NCBI GenBank assembly: GCA_036652795.1
Contig: JAVVVD010000002.1
Coordinates: 124,001 to 188,000, forward strand
DNA: 64,000 nt
DNA from: JAVVVD01 sp036652795
Lineage (GTDB): Bacteria; Bacillota; Clostridia; Christensenellales; CAG-138
Reading direction: 5' to 3'
Notes under the pieces: model-generated
What the model was told of the DNA's origin: nothing
Database searches by the model: none
Seen by the model: only the letters and a program-made list of their open reading frames with translations
Program-made: the position numbers and the translations under genes
Shown here: one piece after another, positions 1-8,682 of the stretch
Numbering within the stretch: the stretch's first letter is position 1
How the letters are laid out: each line of letters opens with the position of its first letter

Positions 1-1097
1 TGTTTTTCCATCCTTGAGACAAAAGTAGAGATATCCATTTTTAATATAATCCTCATCAGGATACAGTGCGGCCTCTATCGCGGCTTGACCCGGATTGGTT
101 ATCGGCCCCAGGGGCAACCCCTTGTATACATGGGTATTATATCTTGACGTATCACTCATCTGTCCACCTGTGAACTCCAGCGTATTGGTTTTGAATATAT
201 ATCGCAGCGGTGCGTCCGATCCAAGGTTCATATCCTTTGCCAGACGGTTGTGGAATACCGCAGACACCTTAGCAAAATCCGCCGTCTTAGCCTCCTTCTC
301 TATCAGCGCGGCAAGCGATATAACGTTGTCCATGCTCATATCAAACTCTTGTGCGCGGGCTGCGTACTCGTCTGTGAACACCTCAAAAAAGCGCAATAGC
401 ATCTTATTGATTATTGTTTTTTCGGATGAATCCACATATACCTCGTATGTATCCGGGAAAAGATAGCCTTCCAGCACATAATCGCGCGCCTGTGCCGGAT
501 TTTTTTCAATCGCACCTATAAACGCGAAATTAGTAAAGCTATCGCCGCTCTTACACAGGCTAAGGAAGGTATCCTTATTTTTGATTATGCCAAGGTCTAC
601 CAGCTTTTGGGCTACGCCCTCCACATCCATGCCCTCGGGTATGGTAAAGCGCACGGTCGGCTTTGGCGGATTGCCCGCACATATCGTATCCACCATTTGG
701 CCTATATCCATGTTTTTTGAAAGCACATATGTTCCCGCGCGCAGCTTCGCCGATTTCCCCGTAAAGTCAACGTACACCTTAAACACCGCTTTACTCGATA
801 TAAGTCCCTCGTTCCCCTCGCCGCACGCCTCGTACAATAGCTTTGCTATGGCGGAAGCACCATAGTTTTTTGGCACGACTATGGTTATAGGGGTGGCATC
901 ATTTTTGTCGACCGGGTAATAGAATTTATTGAGCATATAGCTTACAACGCCACTTACGATCAGTAGGCACAGCACAAGGCTTATAACCACAATCGCCGCA
1001 GGGCGCAGCATTTTCCATGTTTTTTTATCCAGTATTGGCTTGCGCCGGAGCTTGTCCTGGTTTTCACCTTCGTCTTTACGCTGCAGATCGTTGCTCA
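1..1097 (-). CDS. mltG: Endolytic murein transglycosylase MltG (YceG-like), C-terminus cut by window edge
   Basis: Membrane-anchored lytic transglycosylase that cleaves nascent glycan strands and sets glycan length. Reading the minus strand from ATG at 1097 gives a short charged cytoplasmic N-terminus, one membrane segment at about residues 33-54, then a LysM-like region and the YceG catalytic domain. Family signatures seen include LIEKEA (catalytic Glu), VFHNRL, YNTHVYKGLPLGPI, NPG and YLYF. The reading frame is still open at base 1, so only the last few residues are missing. It starts 5 bases after the ylbF stop, as the third gene of an rnj-ylbF-mltG run. The family assignment is firm. Confidence 0.93.
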
Positions 1098-1102
1098 TTA
1101 TA

Positions 1103-1444
1103 TTATTCCTCCAGCATCCCCAGATCAACATCTATTGCGTCTGCAAGTATCTTATATACGTCACCCAGCATACGGTTCATCCGGAACTCTGCCATCAGGT
1201 AGACGGAAGCATCCGGATTTAACTGCAACACTTCCCCTATCTTTTGCAGTCGTTCCATGCACAGATCATCCTTGTTGCCTGATACCATCGACGCCTGCGC
1301 CTGCAATTGCAGCTGATGATACTCCTTGATAAGCGCCTTTGTCGTATCGTTTGCCATAGCCTTATCTCGGCTTTCCCTATAGGTTTTGAACTCTTCGCTT
1401 TCACTGAGCAGCTTGGCTAGCTCCCTTGCTTTATCGTATACCAT
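1103..1444 (-). CDS. ylbF: YlbF/YmcA family regulator
   Basis: A 113-residue, almost entirely helical and charged protein with the YlbF/YmcA (Com_YlbF) pattern: an N-terminal YDKARELAKLLSES helix followed by EYHQLQLQAQ. In Bacillus the YlbF-YmcA-YaaT complex affects RNase Y-dependent mRNA maturation, competence, biofilm and sporulation; whether that holds here is inference. The ribosome binding site AGGAGG lies about 7 bases before ATG at 1444. Its position between RNase J and mltG fits an RNA-processing role and argues for one transcript from the rnj promoter. Confidence 0.85.
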   Translation of the reverse strand: MVYDKARELAKLLSESEEFKTYRESRDKAMANDTTKALIKEYHQLQLQAQASMVSGNKDDLCMERLQKIGEVLQLNPDASVYLMAEFRMNRMLGDVYKILADAIDVDLGMLEE

Positions 1445-1462
1445 ACTTCATCCTCCTCAGAT

Positions 1463-3112
1463 TCAAACTTCGATTATTATTGGCAATATCATAGGCCGAC
1501 GCTTAGTTTTATTGTACAGGTAGTTCTTAAGCTCAGACTTAATATTGTTTTTGATTGAAGACCATTCCGACCTGTGTGCCGTCTGGAACTGCTTCGCCAT
1601 ATCGCGCACAAGCAGCTTTGCCTCATTCATAAGCTCCTCCGAGCTTTTTACATATACAAACCCGCGCGAAACTATCTCTGGCATTCCCACAAGCTCGCCC
1701 GTCTGCTTTTTCAGCGCTACTACAACTGTGAAAAGGCCTTCCTCGCTTAATACCTTACGATCCCTCAAAACTACGTTGCCTATGTCGCCTATACCAAGTC
1801 CGTCTATCATTATGCTGCCGGATGGCACGATTCCGTTAATCTTGCCGCCATTTTTGGTTATCTCCACAATGCTGCCTATCTGCGGCACAAATATGTTTTC
1901 CTTAGCAACGCCCATCTCCTGGGCAAGCATCGCGTGTTGATACAGGTGACGCGACTCACCGTGCACCGGTATGAAGTATCTTGGCTTTGTCAATGTAAAC
2001 ATAAGCCGCAGCTCATCCCGTCTTGCATGGCCTGATACGTGTACGTCCGCCATGCGGTCATACACAACGTTGGCTCCGTTTTCGTAAAGCTGATTGATCA
2101 CACGCGACACGCCAACTTCATTGCCCGGTATTGCCGAAGCTGAAATTATTACGGTGTCGTTTTCGCCTATGTTGAGCTTATGCGAGCAATTTGCCATACG
2201 GAACAAACCGCTCATAGGCTCGCCCTGGCTGCCTGTAGTTATCACACATACCTGGTCGTTGCGGTAGTTTTTTAGCTTTTCAACCTCAACCACACTGCTC
2301 TCGGGTATATCTAAATAGCCAAGCTCCGTTGCTACCTTCTGTATGTTTACCATTGAGCGTCCCTGAAAGCACACCACCCTGCCATGCGCCACAGCAACGT
2401 CTGCCACCTGCTGTATGCGGTATATGTTGGATGCAAACGAGGCGACTATCACTCGCCCCTTCGCGATGTTGAAGTAGTGCTCAAATGTTTTGCCTATTTC
2501 GCGCTCCGACTGGGTATAGCCCTCATTTTCAACATTGGTGCTGTCGCTCAGCAGCGCAAGCACCCCGCGTGCGCCATAATAAGCAAAACGCGCGATGTCT
2601 ATAGGTTCTCCGTCAATCGGTGTATAATCAACTTTAAAATCGCCTGTGTGTATTACCGTGCCTATCGGTGTGGTTATTGCCAGCCCACATGCTCCAGCTA
2701 TTGAGTGGCTAGTCTTTATGAATTCCACCTTAAAGCAGCCAAGCTGCACCGTATCACCCGGATTTACACTGTTAAGCTTGCCGGTAACATGCTCTTCCTC
2801 AAGCTTATGCTCGATTAGCGCTATGGTAAGTCTTGTTCCGTACACCGGCACGTTGAGCTTTTTGAGTGCATACGGCAACGCACCAATATGATCCTCATGG
2901 CCATGCGTAATAACGATGCCCCTCACTCGATCTGCGTTTTTTTCAAGGTAAGTCATGTCGGGTATGACTATGTCTATTCCCGGCATATCGTCATCAGGGA
3001 AGCTAAGCCCGCAATCTACCACGAGTATATCCTTGCCGTATTCAAACACCGTGAGATTCTTGCCTATCTCCCCAATACCGCCCAGCGGTATTATCTTCAA
3101 TTTTGATGCCAA
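1463..3112 (-). CDS. rnj: Ribonuclease J
   Basis: A 549-residue metallo-beta-lactamase/beta-CASP ribonuclease with endo- and 5'-to-3' exonuclease activity, central to mRNA decay and rRNA maturation in Bacillota. The HGHEDHIGALPYAL motif at about residues 70-83 gives the metal-binding HxHxDH set. Other conserved blocks include HTGDFKVDYTP, LLSDSTN, ASAIPGNE, HVSGHA and PVHGE. Length is normal for RNase J1/J2. The start is TTG at 3112 with an AGAGGA site 6 bases upstream. It begins the minus run rnj-ylbF-mltG. Whether it is the J1 or J2 type cannot be told here. Confidence 0.96.
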   Translation of the reverse strand: MASKLKIIPLGGIGEIGKNLTVFEYGKDILVVDCGLSFPDDDMPGIDIVIPDMTYLEKNADRVRGIVITHGHEDHIGALPYALKKLNVPVYGTRLTIALIEHKLEEEHVTGKLNSVNPGDTVQLGCFKVEFIKTSHSIAGACGLAITTPIGTVIHTGDFKVDYTPIDGEPIDIARFAYYGARGVLALLSDSTNVENEGYTQSEREIGKTFEHYFNIAKGRVIVASFASNIYRIQQVADVAVAHGRVVCFQGRSMVNIQKVATELGYLDIPESSVVEVEKLKNYRNDQVCVITTGSQGEPMSGLFRMANCSHKLNIGENDTVIISASAIPGNEVGVSRVINQLYENGANVVYDRMADVHVSGHARRDELRLMFTLTKPRYFIPVHGESRHLYQHAMLAQEMGVAKENIFVPQIGSIVEITKNGGKINGIVPSGSIMIDGLGIGDIGNVVLRDRKVLSEEGLFTVVVALKKQTGELVGMPEIVSRGFVYVKSSEELMNEAKLLVRDMAKQFQTAHRSEWSSIKNNIKSELKNYLYNKTKRRPMILPIIIEV

Positions 3113-3197
3113 ATGTTATCCTCTCTTTCGTTTGCCGCACGTGGCGGCGCAATATATTTTGAACACACCCCTCGGGATGGTTTTCATACTTAGATTT

Positions 3198-3226
3198 ATT
3201 ATACTATTTTGCCGTTACTATAACAA
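3198..3226 (-). promoter_or_regulatory. Promoter for rnj-ylbF-mltG
   Basis: On the minus strand TTGTTA (3221-3226) and TATAAT (3198-3203) are separated by 17 bases, a good sigma-A promoter about 85 bases upstream of the rnj start codon. Confidence 0.65.
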
Positions 3227-3312
3227 GCGCACAGTTTGTCGTCATGCGTCTGATCTGAAATGATATCATACGGCATATCCCAATATATTAATCGAATGTT
3301 AACTTTACGCTG

Positions 3313-3341
3313 TTGCCCAGGTTGTCGATTTAATATATAAT
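3313..3341 (+). promoter_or_regulatory. Promoter for the VanW gene at 3468
   Basis: TTGCCC (3313-3318), a 17-base spacer and a perfect TATAAT (3336-3341) lie about 125 bases upstream of the VanW start. Confidence 0.6.
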
Positions 3342-3467
3342 AAACGAATATGACGTGTTTGTTGCGCCTGTGACGGAGAACATCCACCGTTTCTCGCATT
3401 TCGAGCGGTATCCGCAGGCGAAGGATTATCATACATACGCTAAACAACCTTGATTAAGGAGCAAAAA

Positions 3468-5048
3468 ATGGAAAACAGAAATACCGGCGAAGCGGCCGCA
3501 CCCCGAGCTGGATCATCCTGCAAAAAAAAGCGTTTTCGTACATCAGCGCTGCTGCGCATCACAGGGCTAGTGTTTGCGGCGCTTTTAATCGCGCTTGCAA
3601 CGGTGTTCGTGTTGCGGCTATATATGAGCGTTCCAAATGAAGATGATATCCGTCGCCATACCGAAACAGGCGTGTATGCGCAGGGTATAAGCGTCCATGG
3701 TGAAGACGTCTCTGGACTTACTCTTGCTAAGGCGCGCGAATTGATTATGAGCAAAGTTGAAAGCGATGCCAAGCGCATAAATATATCGGTAGTACACGAC
3801 ACCACATTATGGTTGCTTTCCGGCGCTGACCTCAATGTCTCTTCTGATATCGACATTGTTCTCACAAATGCCATGAAGCTCGGCTTTGACGGCTCCTACG
3901 TTGAAAATCACAAGCTTAAAAAGCAGCTTGCAACAGATGGGCTCGCACTTGACGTGGCATTTATTGCTGATGATTCTGCACTTTCAGATAAGCTTTCAGC
4001 CATAGCGCTCGCTATTGATACAGACCCTGTTGATCCCGCAGCTGAACCGGTAACATGGGATGCTAAACCATCATTTGAGTATCATGAGGGGTCCGATGGG
4101 TATGTGCTGGACGAAGCCGCCCTCAAATCAGAGATCACATCGGCGCTCTCCTCAGGCAATCTCACCATTGTCCTCACCCCTGATCTCCAGCTTGCCAAGC
4201 CTGAGCATGATATGGAATGGCTAAAATCCAATACACAGCTGCGCGCGACATTCCAAACCTCATTTGGCGGCAGCCGCAGCGCGCGCAACGCTAACCGTGT
4301 TGGCAACATACAAAAATCCACAACTATCCTCAATGGCGCCAAGATACAGCCTGGCGAGGAATTTGATTTTAACGAATATATCGGGCCACGCACTGAGAAG
4401 GGTGGATGGCCGCTTGCCCCGGGCATAGTCAGCGGCAACACCTACGAGATGCAGCCCGGCGGAGGAATATGTCAGGTATCCACAACGCTATATAACGCGC
4501 TGCTTATAGCCGGCGCATCGCTCAATACCAAGTTGGATCGTGATCCTGTTACAAACGCACCGATAAATATTGGTGATTCACCGATAGTCGTCAGTGAGCG
4601 CTGGCACCATTCCTGGCCCTCATCCTATGCAGACAGAGGGCTGGACGCAACTGTATCTACAGGCGGAAAGAACCTGCGTTTTGTCAACAATACGTCAGCC
4701 CCAATGTATATTTTCGCCTACTGCGATCAAGAGGAATATCTATCCACCATATATATCTATGGTGAGCCATTGCCCGATGGTGTGACATACAAGGTATACG
4801 GTGAAACGGTGGAGACAACTCAGCCTCCAGCCACGCTCACGGTAACCAATCCAGAATGGCCAACCGGCTATCAGGCGGAAGTAATCACCTCCCGCCCTGG
4901 CTATAAGGCGGTCGTATATCGGGATACGCTCATCAACGGTAAAATCAGCGGAGAACCGGAAAAGCTGTATTCCGAATCTTACAGCCCTAAGCAGGGCAAA
5001 ATTGAGATTGGAACCGGTGCAGCCACACTTCCCAAACCTGCGAACTAA
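3468..5048 (+). CDS. VanW family envelope protein with G5-like C-terminus
   Basis: A 526-residue membrane-anchored extracytoplasmic protein. ATG at 3468 is chosen because AAGGAG (3455-3460) stands 7 bases before it; an upstream TTG at 3450 lacks such a site. Order of parts: a basic cytoplasmic stretch, one membrane segment at about residues 24-46, a PG_binding_4-type region beginning GISVHGEDVSGL, the VanW domain with GGGICQVSTTLYNA and ERWHHSWP, and a G5-like tail with RPGYKAVVYR. VanW proteins accompany peptidoglycan-remodelling and glycopeptide-resistance genes but their biochemical role is unsettled. It is followed by an aminotransferase and then a second VanW gene on the opposite strand. 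Confidence 0.88.
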   Translation: MENRNTGEAAAPRAGSSCKKKRFRTSALLRITGLVFAALLIALATVFVLRLYMSVPNEDDIRRHTETGVYAQGISVHGEDVSGLTLAKARELIMSKVESDAKRINISVVHDTTLWLLSGADLNVSSDIDIVLTNAMKLGFDGSYVENHKLKKQLATDGLALDVAFIADDSALSDKLSAIALAIDTDPVDPAAEPVTWDAKPSFEYHEGSDGYVLDEAALKSEITSALSSGNLTIVLTPDLQLAKPEHDMEWLKSNTQLRATFQTSFGGSRSARNANRVGNIQKSTTILNGAKIQPGEEFDFNEYIGPRTEKGGWPLAPGIVSGNTYEMQPGGGICQVSTTLYNALLIAGASLNTKLDRDPVTNAPINIGDSPIVVSERWHHSWPSSYADRGLDATVSTGGKNLRFVNNTSAPMYIFAYCDQEEYLSTIYIYGEPLPDGVTYKVYGETVETTQPPATLTVTNPEWPTGYQAEVITSRPGYKAVVYRDTLINGKISGEPEKLYSESYSPKQGKIEIGTGAATLPKPAN

Positions 5049-5071
5049 ATAGGGAAGGTTCTTTCCCTATT
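5048..5071 (+). terminator. Hairpin after the VanW gene
   Basis: AATAGGGAA (5048-5056) pairs with TTCCCTATT (5063-5071) immediately after the stop codon. There is no real T-run, so it could be a weak terminator or an intercistronic processing hairpin before the aminotransferase. Confidence 0.4.
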
Positions 5072-5108
5072 CATTAAGTAAATTAACTATTGGAGGTAAC
5101 AGCAGAAA

Positions 5109-6278
5109 ATGGACTACTCGCGGGTTATTAACAAGGCCGTTCAAAACGTGCCACCCTCTGGTATCCGTAAGTATTTTGATATACTTACGGACAAGACAAT
5201 CAGTCTTGGCGTTGGCGAGCCCGATTTTCCTACTCCACAGCGCATAAGAGGTGAAGCGCTAAAGCGGCTTTCTACAGGCCGTATCCCTTATTCCTCCAAC
5301 GCCGGCATGCCAGAATTGCGTGAGCTTTTATCGCGTTATCTTAAGGTGCGTTTCAATCTCGAATACTCCTTAAACGAACTTCTCATCACCGTTGGCGCAA
5401 GCCAGGCAATCGACCTTGCGCTGCGCGCCGTGGTTGACCCCGGCGATGAAGTAATAGTACCGGCGCCAACATATGTTGCCTACGGCCCAGGTGTGATATT
5501 TGCTGGAGGCACCCCGGTTACTGTTGTCACCACGCAGGATACTCGCTTCAAGCTTACCGCCGAAGCGCTCAGGGCTGCCATAACGCCCAAGACCAAGGCG
5601 CTTATACTTCCTTTTCCAAACAATCCGACCGGCGGCATAATGGAAAAAGAAGATCTTGAAAAGATCGCCGATGTGCTGCGCGGCACTGATATAATGGTGC
5701 TGTCCGACGAGATATACGCGGAGCTGACCTACAACGGTAAGCGCCACTGCTCGATAGCCTCGCTACCCGGTATGCGCGAGCGCACAATAGTGTTAAACGG
5801 CTTCTCCAAGGCGTTTTCAATGACGGGCTGGCGCGTTGGCTTTATTGCCGCCCCTAAAGAGCTTACCTCCGCCGTAACAAAAATACATCAATTGACAATG
5901 CTTTCTGCGCCCACTCCCGGCCAGGTAGCCGCTATTATCGCACTTGAGCAAGGTCTTGCCGATGGTTTTACTGATATGTACGCCATGCTGGATGAATATG
6001 CCCGCCGCAGACTATACCTGATGAATGCCTTCAACAGCCTGGGGCTTACCTGCAACGATCCTGAGGGTGCTTTCTACGTATTTCCCTGCATCAAGGGTAC
6101 CGGCCTTAGCAGCGAACAGTTCTGTGATCGTCTGCTTGCCGAGCAGGATGTTTGCGTAATACCCGGCACTGCGTTTGGCCCAAGCGGTGAGGGTTATGTC
6201 CGCTGTTGCTATGCCACCAGTATGGAGTCCCTTATTGAGGCTATCCGGCGTATAAAGCTATTCCTCGAAAGCCTGTAA
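5109..6278 (+). CDS. Class I/II pyridoxal-phosphate aminotransferase
   Basis: A 389-residue fold-type I PLP aminotransferase of the AspC/PatA group. The PLP-binding lysine is K234 in SKAFSMTGWR. Other family blocks are GEPDFPTP near the N-terminus, PFPNNPTGG, and LSDEIYAELTYNG with the cofactor-contacting Asp and Tyr. TGGAGGT lies upstream of ATG at 5109. The substrate (aspartate, aromatic or N-acyl-diaminopimelate-type) cannot be settled from motifs. The cell-envelope neighbours are compatible with a lysine/diaminopimelate role but do not prove it. Confidence 0.9.
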   Translation: MDYSRVINKAVQNVPPSGIRKYFDILTDKTISLGVGEPDFPTPQRIRGEALKRLSTGRIPYSSNAGMPELRELLSRYLKVRFNLEYSLNELLITVGASQAIDLALRAVVDPGDEVIVPAPTYVAYGPGVIFAGGTPVTVVTTQDTRFKLTAEALRAAITPKTKALILPFPNNPTGGIMEKEDLEKIADVLRGTDIMVLSDEIYAELTYNGKRHCSIASLPGMRERTIVLNGFSKAFSMTGWRVGFIAAPKELTSAVTKIHQLTMLSAPTPGQVAAIIALEQGLADGFTDMYAMLDEYARRRLYLMNAFNSLGLTCNDPEGAFYVFPCIKGTGLSSEQFCDRLLAEQDVCVIPGTAFGPSGEGYVRCCYATSMESLIEAIRRIKLFLESL

Positions 6279-6317
6279 CAATAACGGCGCACAGCGCCAA
6301 ATCGCGCATCATAAAAT

Positions 6318-6376
6318 GGGCTGCCCTCAAATGCATGGCAACTACCATTTATCTGCGATGCACTTGTTGACAGCCC
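6318..6376. terminator. Imperfect hairpin between convergent genes
   Basis: GGGCTG (6318-6323) and CAGCCC (6371-6376) enclose a second complementary pair, TGCAT and ATGCA. On the minus strand it is followed by ATTTTATG but lies beyond the VanW stop only on that strand. It is a weak candidate for transcription termination between convergent genes. Confidence 0.3.
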
Positions 6377-6405
6377 TACGCTTATCCTAAACGTCTACAA
6401 TCAAA

Positions 6406-7803
6406 TTAGTCCCACTCATAGTTTTCCCAGATATCCTCGTACGTTTCAGCTACGCCGTAGTATATGTCGCTTGAAACATAGATAAGTCCCTTTATTGGTC
6501 TGTATTTGTCACGGCTTACAAGCTCGCGTTTTATTAGTTTACCCTGTTCGTCAAGGTATTGTTTGTATGTTTCCGCTATGCTGCCGGCACGCGCCTTACG
6601 CTTTTCCTGTCTTGTATTGGCGGGCAGCGATTTATCAAGCAGCACCTCGTTTCCGGGGTTGCTCATGTGGTCGACCTTTTTACTTGTTATGCTTACGTGT
6701 ATCCCATCTGCTCTGCGCCGCCCATATATGCGCACTGTTATAATTTTTTGCTTTTCATCCACAACAGATGATATGTATATAGGCGAATCCAGGTTGTTTT
6801 TAAACTTAAAATTAGGGCCATCCGTGGATATTGTTGCATCACGGCCAATATCCACATAACCAAGCGGCCACGAATGATGCCAGCGCTCTATTATCTCCAT
6901 ATCTGCCATTAGCACCGCATTATACAATGTGGTGGATACCTGACATACTCCGCCGCCGTATTCCTGCTCGTACGTGCCATCGCGTATGGCGGCAGCCTCT
7001 TTCCACCCGTTTTGTCCATTTCTATCCCCAATCGTGGCGTTCATATCAAATTCCTCGCCCTCGTCCAGCATAACTCCATTTATCATTTGCGTAGCCTTTT
7101 TTATGTTGAACACACGGTTCTTTTTGCTATAGGTTGAGCCGGCAAAGGACGTAGTAAATTCAGATATAAGCTCAGTATCGCGTTGCACCATCTCCATTGT
7201 ATATTCAGGCGCGATCTCGCTGGTCGTGGCTATAAGCTCGCGTTCTCCAGAATCCAACCCCTGAGCCACGCGGCCGGCAAGCTCGCCTATGTTCACCTGC
7301 CTGCCGACCATAGCGTCAATATAGCTAAAGTGCTTTCCGTCATAGCTCACCGCCGCAGACTTTGGTTTTTTATTTAGAGGCTGGGTAAAATCAGTAAGCG
7401 ATATGCGCAGCTTTTCCATATCGATGCTGTATTGAGTGGTAAACTTACGCGGCTCATTATTTCTCGGGTAATATTTTTTTAAGCTTAAGGCCAGCAACAG
7501 CACCTCATCCAGATTATCGTTTATTGGAAGCTCGCTGCCGCATATGCTAACGCTGTCCTCGCCCGCACGTACCATATACGTTATCTGCGCAAGCGCATCA
7601 TTATGCGCCTGCGTGATTTTTTGCTTTGCTTCACCCGCATCCATGCCTGAAACGTCAATGCCGTCAATAAATATGTTTTCACCCAGCACGGCGTTTCCCT
7701 GCTCAGCGCCCTGGATATCCTGATATTGTGCGCAAGCACACAGCATCAGCGTCACAGCAAACAACAACACCGATTTCGACCACTTTACAAATACTTTTTT
7801 CAT
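6406..7803 (-). CDS. VanW family lipoprotein
   Basis: A 465-residue secreted lipoprotein. The N-terminus is a signal sequence ending in an LCAC lipobox, with Cys24 as the likely lipidation site. A PG_binding_4-like part (IFIDGIDVSGMDAGEAKQ) comes next, then a VanW domain with GGGVCQVSTTLYNA and ERWHHSWPLGY, then a G5-like tail. It shares the architecture of the VanW protein at 3468, but is attached by lipid rather than by a membrane helix. It is transcribed away from the divergent GntR gene. Exact function unknown. Confidence 0.87.
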   Translation of the reverse strand: MKKVFVKWSKSVLLFAVTLMLCACAQYQDIQGAEQGNAVLGENIFIDGIDVSGMDAGEAKQKITQAHNDALAQITYMVRAGEDSVSICGSELPINDNLDEVLLLALSLKKYYPRNNEPRKFTTQYSIDMEKLRISLTDFTQPLNKKPKSAAVSYDGKHFSYIDAMVGRQVNIGELAGRVAQGLDSGERELIATTSEIAPEYTMEMVQRDTELISEFTTSFAGSTYSKKNRVFNIKKATQMINGVMLDEGEEFDMNATIGDRNGQNGWKEAAAIRDGTYEQEYGGGVCQVSTTLYNAVLMADMEIIERWHHSWPLGYVDIGRDATISTDGPNFKFKNNLDSPIYISSVVDEKQKIITVRIYGRRRADGIHVSITSKKVDHMSNPGNEVLLDKSLPANTRQEKRKARAGSIAETYKQYLDEQGKLIKRELVSRDKYRPIKGLIYVSSDIYYGVAETYEDIWENYEWD

Positions 7804-7917
7804 CGATTCGCTCCGCCTTTATTAAGGAAAACCAAATCCGTTACTGCATTATCATTCAACGGCTTTGTCCCTTATTGCTATTATGCGCAGTGTTCCCGCA
7901 TAGTTTTCATGTTTCTC

Positions 7918-7946
7918 TTGAACTATGTTTAAATTTTCATTACAAT
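7918..7946 (+). promoter_or_regulatory. Promoter of the GntR/FCD gene
   Basis: TTGAAC (7918-7923), a 17-base spacer and TACAAT (7941-7946), about 30 bases before the start codon at 7976. Confidence 0.65.
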
Positions 7947-7958
7947 ATAGCTTGTAAT
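7939..7958. promoter_or_regulatory. Palindromic candidate operator over the GntR promoter
   Basis: ATTACAA, six bases, TTGTAAT is a perfect 7+7 dyad that covers the -10 box of the GntR promoter. This is the position expected for autorepression. Confidence 0.5.
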
Positions 7959-7975
7959 AAGGAGGAGATCGCTAA

Positions 7976-8623
7976 ATGCAATTTGACTCACTCGACAAGC
8001 AATCTCTCACAACCAAGGTATATCGGCACGTAAGAGACGATATTCTTGAAGGCAAGTATCGAATCGGCGATTTTTTGATTGAAACCAAGCTGGCGGAAGA
8101 GCTTGACGTAAGCCGTACACCCATACGCGAGGCGCTTAAGCAGCTTGAGCTGGAAGATCTTGTAGTATCTGTTCCCAACCGCGGCGTGATGGTGCAGGGA
8201 ATATCCGATCATGATATAGACGACATATTTACCATCCGCTACCTACTTGAAGGCCAGGCGGCGTATTGGTCTGCCGAGCGTATAGGTGAAGATCATCTTA
8301 GTCAGCTTTCCGAGCTGGTTGATCTTATGGAGCTGTATACCCGCAAAAACGATCCCGTGAAGCTATCCATACTTGATTCGGATTTCCATGAAATAATATT
8401 CGCGTCATGCAACAGCCGTGTTCTCAAGCACATACTGGGTTCACTGCACCAAAATGCGCAGCGTGCCAGGCGCTCCTCGCTTGGAGTTCCTGAACGGCCG
8501 CATAAGTCCTTTGAAGAACATCGGGCAATATTTATCGCCATACAAGAGCACCGCGCTGCTGATGCAAAGGCACTTATGGAGGCACATGTGGCAAATGTGC
8601 TTCACAATGGAGAAAGTGAATAG
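7976..8623 (+). CDS. GntR family transcriptional regulator, FCD (FadR) subfamily
   Basis: A 215-residue DNA-binding regulator. Residues 1-75 form the winged helix-turn-helix, with the recognition region KLAEELDVSRTPIREALKQLE typical of GntR proteins. The rest is an all-helical FCD ligand-binding domain of usual length. AAGGAGGAG precedes the ATG by about 8 bases. FCD regulators sense small organic acids, but nothing adjacent names the ligand: the VanW gene diverges from it and the methyltransferase follows behind a terminator. It probably regulates at least itself, judging from the dyad over its own promoter. Confidence 0.93.
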   Translation: MQFDSLDKQSLTTKVYRHVRDDILEGKYRIGDFLIETKLAEELDVSRTPIREALKQLELEDLVVSVPNRGVMVQGISDHDIDDIFTIRYLLEGQAAYWSAERIGEDHLSQLSELVDLMELYTRKNDPVKLSILDSDFHEIIFASCNSRVLKHILGSLHQNAQRARRSSLGVPERPHKSFEEHRAIFIAIQEHRAADAKALMEAHVANVLHNGESE

Positions 8624-8632
8624 CTCAAATCT

Positions 8633-8665
8633 GCCCGCCAAATATTTTGGCGGGCTTTTATTTTT
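8633..8665 (+). terminator. Rho-independent terminator after the GntR gene
   Basis: A perfect 10-base stem, GCCCGCCAAA (8633-8642) with TTTGGCGGGC (8646-8655), is followed by TTTTATTTTT. It separates the GntR gene from the methyltransferase, whose start codon is only 18 bases beyond. Confidence 0.9.
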
Positions 8666-8682
8666 GATAGGAGGCATATACT

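Larger units (their letters stand above)
3113..3467. other. Divergent intergenic region between rnj and the VanW gene
   Basis: No gene is supported in these 355 bases. They hold one promoter-like element for each direction (described separately). The one ORF of any length here, on the minus strand, lacks a ribosome binding site and resembles no known family. Confidence 0.7.

Noticed and set aside
3199..3447. 82-codon minus-strand ORF between rnj and the VanW gene
   Set aside because: It overlaps both promoters of the region and lacks a binding site and family match.
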